A DNA stretch of 10,525 nt, taken from the NCBI GenBank assembly GCA_900543025.1, contig UQPP01000051.1, positions 1 to 10,525 of the forward strand. The letters run 5' to 3'. The stretch is from an uncultured Collinsella sp. GTDB lineage: Bacteria; Actinomycetota; Coriobacteriia; Coriobacteriales; Coriobacteriaceae. Positions 6,363 to 10,525 of the stretch are shown here, piece by piece (positions within the stretch are counted from its first letter, which is position 1; each line of letters begins with the position of its first letter). A model generated the notes under the pieces. It searched no databases and was not told where the DNA came from. It saw only the letters and a list, made by a program, of their open reading frames with translations. Both the position numbers and the translations under genes were made by a program.

Positions 6363-6393
6363 CGAGCAGCCCACGGCGTAGCCAGTGTTCGCG

Positions 6394-7098
6394 TTACGGC
6401 AGAATATGGAAGCCCAAAGCGGCGATATCCTTGGCAAAGCCGCGCACGGTGTCGAGCGAGACCTCGTACGGGTCGCGACCGATATTCTTGCGCTTGGCCA
6501 GGATGCTGTTGGGCACCGTAATGATCTGGCAACCGCAGGCCTCGGCCTGGTAAATGTTGATGAGCTCGCGCGTGGACGCCCACAGGACCTCGCAGTTGGG
6601 CTTTGCGGCGGCCTTCTTAACCGACTCCGTCATAAACGGAATGGGGTCGACGCCGGTATCGGCGATGCGGCCGGCAAAGAGCGAGATGACGGACGGCGTC
6701 TCGGCGTCGACGGCCTCGACCATCTCATCGACCTGCATAGGCGTAAAGATGGTGGTGACGTTGACCTTGATGCCGTCGGCCGAAAGCTTGCGGACCAGCT
6801 CGGCGGTGGACTCGCCCTTGGTGGTCACGCACGGAATCTTGACGTAGACGTTCTCGGCCCAGGTAGCGATCTCGCGCGCCTCGACCTCCATGGTCTCGAC
6901 GTCGTCGGCAAAGACCTCAAACGAGACGGACACATCGGTGATGTGGGTCAGGACCTCCTTGGCAAACGCGCGGTAATCCGTCACGCCGCCCTTCTTCATA
7001 AGGGACGGGTTGGTCGTGAAACCCTGAACGTTGCCGTTCTCGTACATGTCGAGCATGCCCTCGAGGCTTGCACCGTCAGCGAACACCTTGATTGCCAT
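6394..7098 (-). CDS. Transaldolase / fructose-6-phosphate aldolase-family protein
   Basis: 234-residue cytosolic class I aldolase of the small transaldolase/FSA type, acting in the non-oxidative pentose phosphate pathway or cleaving fructose 6-phosphate. Seen: VFADGAS at the N-terminus (5-11); GFTTNPSLMKK (26-36); VYVKIP (84-89) with the Schiff-base Lys87; KVNVTTIFT (111-119); SLFAGRIADTGVDP (139-152); WASTRELINIYQA (173-185); and LGFHILP at the end. Phe141 in SLFAGRI sits where, by recalled alignment, E. coli FsaA has Tyr131 and TalB has Phe178, favouring transaldolase over aldolase activity. The start at 7098 is chosen because AAAGGAA precedes it at a suitable distance and MAIKVFADGA is the family N-terminus; the frame opens 8 codons earlier at 7122. 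Same strand as the HAD gene, 193 bases downstream of it, with its own promoter candidate. Confidence 0.92.
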   Translation of the reverse strand: MAIKVFADGASLEGMLDMYENGNVQGFTTNPSLMKKGGVTDYRAFAKEVLTHITDVSVSFEVFADDVETMEVEAREIATWAENVYVKIPCVTTKGESTAELVRKLSADGIKVNVTTIFTPMQVDEMVEAVDAETPSVISLFAGRIADTGVDPIPFMTESVKKAAAKPNCEVLWASTRELINIYQAEACGCQIITVPNSILAKRKNIGRDPYEVSLDTVRGFAKDIAALGFHILP

Positions 7099-7134
7099 CT
7101 GCCTGATTCCTTTCGCTTGCACATGGGCGTTAAA

Positions 7135-7163
7135 CTGCTAAACACTTTACCTACGTTTATCAA
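7135..7163 (-). promoter_or_regulatory. Weak promoter candidate for the transaldolase gene
   Basis: On the - strand TTGATA (7163-7158; 5 of 6 to TTGACA) is followed after 17 bases by TAGCAG (7140-7135; 3 of 6 to TATAAT). Upstream, AAACAC-CTCA-GTGTTT (7204-7219) is a perfect 6-bp hairpin/dyad that could be a regulatory site or part of the end of the HAD transcript. The -10 is poor, so co-transcription from the HAD gene is also possible. Confidence 0.3.
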
Positions 7164-7291
7164 GGCGTGAGCTGCGGTTTTTTATCTTCTCGGCGAACGG
7201 TATAAACACCTCAGTGTTTGGATTGATAAATCGATTGAGCATGCAAAAGCGAAGAGTCGCGGTTTGAGCAAACGTCAGAACGCGGGATTCA

Positions 7292-8119
7292 TTAGATGAG
7301 GCCGAAATGCTGCATCGCTGTGACGGTACCGTCGTGTGCGACATCGTCGGTCACGTAGTCGGCGAGCGCCTTGACCTCGGGCATGGCGTTGCCCATGGCC
7401 ACGGCTGTCTCGACGGCGGCGAGCATGCCCAGGTCGTTGCCCGAATCGCCAAAGCCAAAGGTGCGCGCATTTCCCTCGCGGCCCAGATACGCCAGCGCTC
7501 GCGCCACGCCCACGCCCTTGTCAATGCCCTTGGGGCTCAGCTCGCGATTCTGGCCACCGGTGTTGCACAGCTCAAACTCGCAATCGATAAAGCCGTCATC
7601 ATTGGCCACGCGAGCCAAACTGGGCACATTGAGGCATACCTTGCCCACGCGCAGACTGCCGTCGACGCGCATCTCCTCGGCGCTGTGCACCACAGAAGTG
7701 CCGATCAGAGACGACTGCTCAACACCCGCGGGTTCCAGGGCAAAAGTAGCCACGTTGGTCTCGAAAAAGGCCTCAATCCCTGCCGCGGCCATACGGCGTG
7801 CAAGCTCCGCGATAACGCCCTCGTCAAAGCAGTCCTCATGCACCACGCGGCCCTCGACCTCGAGCGTCGCCCCCGCCATGGCAACGACACCCGCAGGCTC
7901 CAAAGCACGCAGGCCATCGGCAATCAGCCACAAGGGACGACCCGTGCAGATAAACGCCTTGTGCCCTGCGTCGCGCAGACGATGAAACGCCTCGATCACC
8001 GCCTGCGAGGGGCGAACCGCCGAAAAGTCCTTGTCGGTCATGTTGTCGGGATCGAACGACGTCAGCGTGCCGTCCACGTCAAAAAAGAGCACGGCTGAAT
8101 CGGGGCACGCATCAATCAT
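7292..8119 (-). CDS. Cof-type HAD-superfamily phosphatase (IIB cap)
   Basis: 275-residue cytosolic haloacid dehalogenase-superfamily hydrolase, expected to dephosphorylate a small phosphorylated metabolite (often a sugar phosphate) with Mg2+. All four motifs are visible: motif I FFDVDGTLT with nucleophile Asp14 and general acid Asp16; motif II CTGR with Thr59; motif III Lys, probably Lys201 in SPKGIDKGVG (Lys197 is the alternative); and motif IV GDSGNDLGML with Asp225 and Asp229, followed by MGNA (242-245) and the family ending DYVTDDVAHDGT. The insert between motifs II and III (about 75-190) is the size expected for a C2B cap. The start at 8119 is preferred over 8155 because AAAGGAA lies just upstream of it. 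No convincing terminator follows; a GCGA-CTCT-TCGC stem with TTTT on the - strand (7260-7245) is too weak. Divergent from the rRNA methyltransferase gene across 75 bases. Substrate not predictable. Confidence 0.92.
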   Translation of the reverse strand: MIDACPDSAVLFFDVDGTLTSFDPDNMTDKDFSAVRPSQAVIEAFHRLRDAGHKAFICTGRPLWLIADGLRALEPAGVVAMAGATLEVEGRVVHEDCFDEGVIAELARRMAAAGIEAFFETNVATFALEPAGVEQSSLIGTSVVHSAEEMRVDGSLRVGKVCLNVPSLARVANDDGFIDCEFELCNTGGQNRELSPKGIDKGVGVARALAYLGREGNARTFGFGDSGNDLGMLAAVETAVAMGNAMPEVKALADYVTDDVAHDGTVTAMQHFGLI

Positions 8120-8161
8120 ATGGGTTCCTTTCGGGGGCGAGAGTAAACGAAGCATCCATCA

Positions 8162-8167
8162 TATAAT
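8162..8167 (+). promoter_or_regulatory. Consensus -10 hexamer before the RlmKL gene
   Basis: A perfect TATAAT lies 28 bases upstream of the start codon. The hexamer 17 bases further upstream (GAGAGT, 8139-8144) is a poor -35, so promoter strength is uncertain. The site is in the 75-base divergent gap shared with the HAD gene. Confidence 0.5.
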
Positions 8168-8194
8168 GGAGCGACGCAACCAGAGAGGTCACCC

Positions 8195-10525
8195 ATGGAA
8201 TTTTACGCAAGCTGCCCCGAGGGCTTTGAGTCTGCACTCGCCGATGAGCTTAAACGCCTCGGGCTTTCGCATGTTCGCCGGCTGAAGGGCCGCGCCACAT
8301 TTGAGGGCGAGCTCGAAGAAGGCTACCGCGCCTGTCTGTGGTCACGCCTGGCGAGCCGTGTGTTCGTGGTACTCGGGCGCTTTGAGGCGCAGGATGCCGA
8401 TGAACTGTACGACAGCGTTTACGACATCGCTTGGGAGACCATCATCCGCCCCGGCGCCACCATCGCCATCACCGCCCGCGGCGTGACCGAGCAGCTGCGC
8501 AACACGCGCTTCTCGGCCCTGCGCGCCAAGGACGCATTGTGCGACCGCTTGGCCGAAACCACGGGCCGTCGCGCCGATGTCGACGCCGCCGATCCCGATG
8601 TTCACCTGCTGCTTTCGCTGCGTCAGCGCCGCGCGAGCATCAGCCTGGACCTTTCGGGCGACCCGCTGTTCAAACGCCTGCCGCCCGCAGCGACCCGCGC
8701 CGGCGAGGGCGCGCACGTGCTGCGCCCCGACTACGCCGCCCTGGTGCTGGCGCAGGTCGGCTGGACCGCACTGTGCGAGCGCGAGTTGACGGCCGACGAT
8801 TACGAGAACGAAGCCCTTCCCACGCTGATCGATGCCTCGTGCGCCGGCGGCGGTCTGCTGCTGGAGGCCGTGAACATTCTGACCGACCGCGCCCCGGGCG
8901 CCGCACGCGAGCGCTGGGGCTTTGAGGGCTGGCAGCTGCACGACGCCGCTCTGTGGGAGCAGCTGCTTGCCGAGGCGCGCGAGCGCGAGGCGGCAGCGCG
9001 CGAGCGCCAGGCACGCATCGTGGCCGTAGACATCGACCCCGCCGCCCGCAAGACCGCCGAGCGCATGGTCAAGAGCGCTGGCTACAAGCGTTTTGTCGTC
9101 TTTTGCGCCGCCAAGCCCGCCACCGTGCTGGACCATGCGGGCGCCGTCGCCGGCGCCGCCGTGGTCGCAGACACCACCGAGACCCCGCTTTCGCTCATGC
9201 ACGACGCCATGACGCTGGTCGGCGAGTTGCGCCGCGCGCCCGAGCTCGCTTCGGCACCGGTCGCCGCGCTCACCCGCGATGGCCTTATGGCCCGCGCGCT
9301 CCATGCCGAGCCCGCGCGCTCCATCGCCGTCATGCCCAATAACGAAGAGGCAACTATTGAGGTTTGGCCCTCGCTCGACCACGCCGCCGCGACATTCGAG
9401 GCTGCGACCAGCGCAAACGCCGAGGAACAGTCCACGGACGCCGAAGGCGAAGCCGCCAACACCCCCATGCCCGAACCTGCCGCCACGCTCGACCTGGGTG
9501 ACGGCAAGCCGCTGCCCGTGCTCATCCCCGAGTCCGAGCAGTTCGCCAACCGCCTGCGCAAGAATGCCCGTCTGCGCCGCAAGTGGGCCAAGCGCGAGGG
9601 CGTGAGCTGCTACCGCGTCTACGATGCCGACCTGCCCGACTACTCCGCCGCCATCGACCTGTACGAGGGCTGCCCGCAGACGCCGGACCGCTGGCTCGTC
9701 ATCGCCGAGTACGCCGCGCCTAAGACCATCGACCCCGCGATGGCCCAGGCCCGCATGCTCGACATCTTGGCCATCGCGCCGCGCATCCTGGATGTTTCGG
9801 CCGAGCACGTGCACGCCAAGGCCCGCATGCGTTCGCGCGGCGGCTCGCAGTACGGCAAGCAGGGCGCCGGCAAGGGCGCATCGGGCGAGCGCGCCAACAT
9901 CGCGCGCCGTCGCCTGCCGCTCATCGAAGAGGGCGGACTCACCTTTGCCGTCAACTTTGACGACTACCTGGATGTGGGCATCTTCCTGGACCACCGTGTC
10001 ACCCGCAACCTGGTGCGCGAGCACGCCAAACAGGCGCGCCGCTTCCTCAATCTGTTCGCCTACACCGGCACCGCCACCTGCTATGCGGCAGACGGCGGCG
10101 TCGAGGAGACCGTGACGGTCGACCTCTCCAACACCTACCTGGACTGGGCCGAGCGCAACATGCGCCAAAACGGCTTTGTGGGACCGCAGCATCATTTTGT
10201 GCGCGACGACGTGCTCGCCTGGATTCGCGATCAGCGCCAGACGCGCAACCGCTGGGACCTGATCTTTGTCGATCCGCCCACGTTTTCGAACTCGTCCAAG
10301 ATGGGCCGTCGCACCTGGGATGTCCAGCGCGACCATGTTGAGCTTTTGGCCGGCGTATCGCGCCTGCTCGCACAGGGCGGGCATGCCATCTTTAGCTGCA
10401 ACCTGCGCGGCTTCCGCCCCGAGACGCGCAAGCTCGCACGAGCGGGCGTCGTGTTGGAAGACATTACGGCGCAGACCATCCCCGAGGACTTCGCACGCAA
10501 CCAGAAGGTGCACCACTGCTATATC
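8195..10525 (+). CDS. rlmKL: Fused 23S rRNA guanine methyltransferase RlmKL-type (cut by window end)
   Basis: 777 codons are visible with no stop; the window ends inside the gene. Cytosolic SAM-dependent enzyme; in E. coli the fusion makes m2G2445 (RlmL half) and m7G2069 (RlmK half) in 23S rRNA. Seen: an N-terminal THUMP-containing region (about 1-165) with family sequences RACLWSRLASRVF (45-57), TRFSALRAKDAL and ISLDLSGD; an RlmL-like Rossmann module (about 200-395); a low-complexity Ala/Glu/Thr/Pro-rich linker (about 408-440); and an RlmK module with DYLDVGIFLDHR, FLNLFAYTGTAT (617-628), an acidic motif II at TVDLSNTYLDWAERN and DPPTFSNS (693-700). The closing FARNQKVHHCYI matches the extreme C-terminus recalled for E. 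coli, so probably fewer than about 15 residues are missing. In the RlmL module motif I reads DASCAGGGLLLEA (213-225) instead of DPMCGSGTLLIEA, and NPPYGER is replaced by ADTTETP (325-331). That half is probably inactive. Start supported by AGAGAGGT just upstream. Confidence 0.93.
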   Translation, partial: MEFYASCPEGFESALADELKRLGLSHVRRLKGRATFEGELEEGYRACLWSRLASRVFVVLGRFEAQDADELYDSVYDIAWETIIRPGATIAITARGVTEQLRNTRFSALRAKDALCDRLAETTGRRADVDAADPDVHLLLSLRQRRASISLDLSGDPLFKRLPPAATRAGEGAHVLRPDYAALVLAQVGWTALCERELTADDYENEALPTLIDASCAGGGLLLEAVNILTDRAPGAARERWGFEGWQLHDAALWEQLLAEAREREAAARERQARIVAVDIDPAARKTAERMVKSAGYKRFVVFCAAKPATVLDHAGAVAGAAVVADTTETPLSLMHDAMTLVGELRRAPELASAPVAALTRDGLMARALHAEPARSIAVMPNNEEATIEVWPSLDHAAATFEAATSANAEEQSTDAEGEAANTPMPEPAATLDLGDGKPLPVLIPESEQFANRLRKNARLRRKWAKREGVSCYRVYDADLPDYSAAIDLYEGCPQTPDRWLVIAEYAAPKTIDPAMAQARMLDILAIAPRILDVSAEHVHAKARMRSRGGSQYGKQGAGKGASGERANIARRRLPLIEEGGLTFAVNFDDYLDVGIFLDHRVTRNLVREHAKQARRFLNLFAYTGTATCYAADGGVEETVTVDLSNTYLDWAERNMRQNGFVGPQHHFVRDDVLAWIRDQRQTRNRWDLIFVDPPTFSNSSKMGRRTWDVQRDHVELLAGVSRLLAQGGHAIFSCNLRGFRPETRKLARAGVVLEDITAQTIPEDFARNQKVHHCYI

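Larger units (their letters stand above)
6012..6393. other. Gene-free, repeat-packed stretch between convergent tex and transaldolase genes
   Basis: 382 bases without a credible gene. From left to right: a 217-bp inverted-arm element (6021-6237) containing a minus-strand terminator (6107-6150); a second copy of the last codons of the transaldolase gene (from 6241); and a perfect 21-bp inverted repeat (6293-6362). All of it would form the 3' untranslated region of the transaldolase transcript up to the terminator. Short open frames crossing the repeats are not supported by ribosome sites or protein character. Confidence 0.7.

Noticed and set aside
6084..6381. Short + strand open frames of 63-76 codons between tex and the transaldolase gene
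   Set aside because: They run across inverted repeats and the duplicated gene end, have no ribosome site, and the translation has no protein-like pattern.
7245..7260. GCGA-CTCT-TCGC stem plus TTTT as HAD terminator
   Set aside because: A 4-bp stem is too short for an intrinsic terminator.
7147..7344. 65-codon - strand open frame in the HAD-transaldolase gap
   Set aside because: It overlaps the end of the HAD gene in another frame, has no ribosome site, and is unrelated to any family I recognise.
8342..10516. 724-codon open frame on the - strand opposite the RlmKL gene
   Set aside because: Its protein is Gly/Ala/His/Val-rich without recognisable motifs, as expected from the complement of a C/G-third-position gene. 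The + strand frame matches RlmKL from end to end.
1..10525. Defence system, prophage, insertion sequence or CRISPR array
   Set aside because: All seven genes belong to metabolic, transport, RNA-handling or rRNA-modification families. No transposase, integrase, Cas, toxin-antitoxin or regular spaced repeats are seen.

Overview
The window looks like chromosomal DNA from a GC-rich Coriobacteriia member, most probably Collinsella or a close relative. This rests on codon use strongly biased to C/G third positions, on the protein sequences, and on recall (not a search) that intergenic palindromes such as GACAAAGGGAC-T-GTCCCTTTGTC and 'TGCAAAAtcGCGAGTATTCTGCAA'-type repeats litter Collinsella genomes. 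There are seven protein genes, no tRNA or rRNA, no CRISPR array, and no transposase or phage gene.

Left third (1-3560): three + strand genes form a probable operon. They encode a classical short-chain dehydrogenase (139-1020), an MFS carrier of the oxalate/formate antiporter (OFA) family (1087-2343) and a Gfo/Idh/MocA-type NAD(P)-dependent oxidoreductase (2413-3453). A promoter candidate and an operator-like inverted repeat lie in front, and a strong intrinsic terminator lies behind (3526-3560). Two dehydrogenases around one carboxylate-type carrier suggest uptake and oxidation/epimerisation of an unidentified sugar acid, polyol or similar small molecule.

Middle (3561-6393): a 410-base leader holding a 136-bp imperfect palindrome and two promoter candidates precedes tex (3864-6011), an RNA-binding YqgF/HhH/S1 protein. 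The 382 bases between tex and the convergent transaldolase gene are filled with repeats: a 217-bp element with 48-nt inverted arms, a minus-strand terminator inside it, a second copy of the transaldolase gene's last codons, and a perfect 21-bp inverted repeat.

Right third (6394-10525): on the - strand, a transaldolase/FSA-family gene (6394-7098) and a Cof-type HAD phosphatase (7292-8119). Divergent from these, on the + strand, is a fused 23S rRNA methyltransferase of the RlmKL type (8195 to beyond the window end, probably missing only a few C-terminal residues). Its second methyltransferase module (RlmK-like) is intact. The first (RlmL-like) has lost its canonical SAM-binding and NPPY motifs.

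The coding content is mostly familiar. The unusual material is the repeat-dense intergenic DNA on both sides of tex, the duplicated transaldolase gene end, the degenerate RlmL module, and the unassigned dehydrogenase-transporter cassette. I do not see a clear new defence or mobile system.
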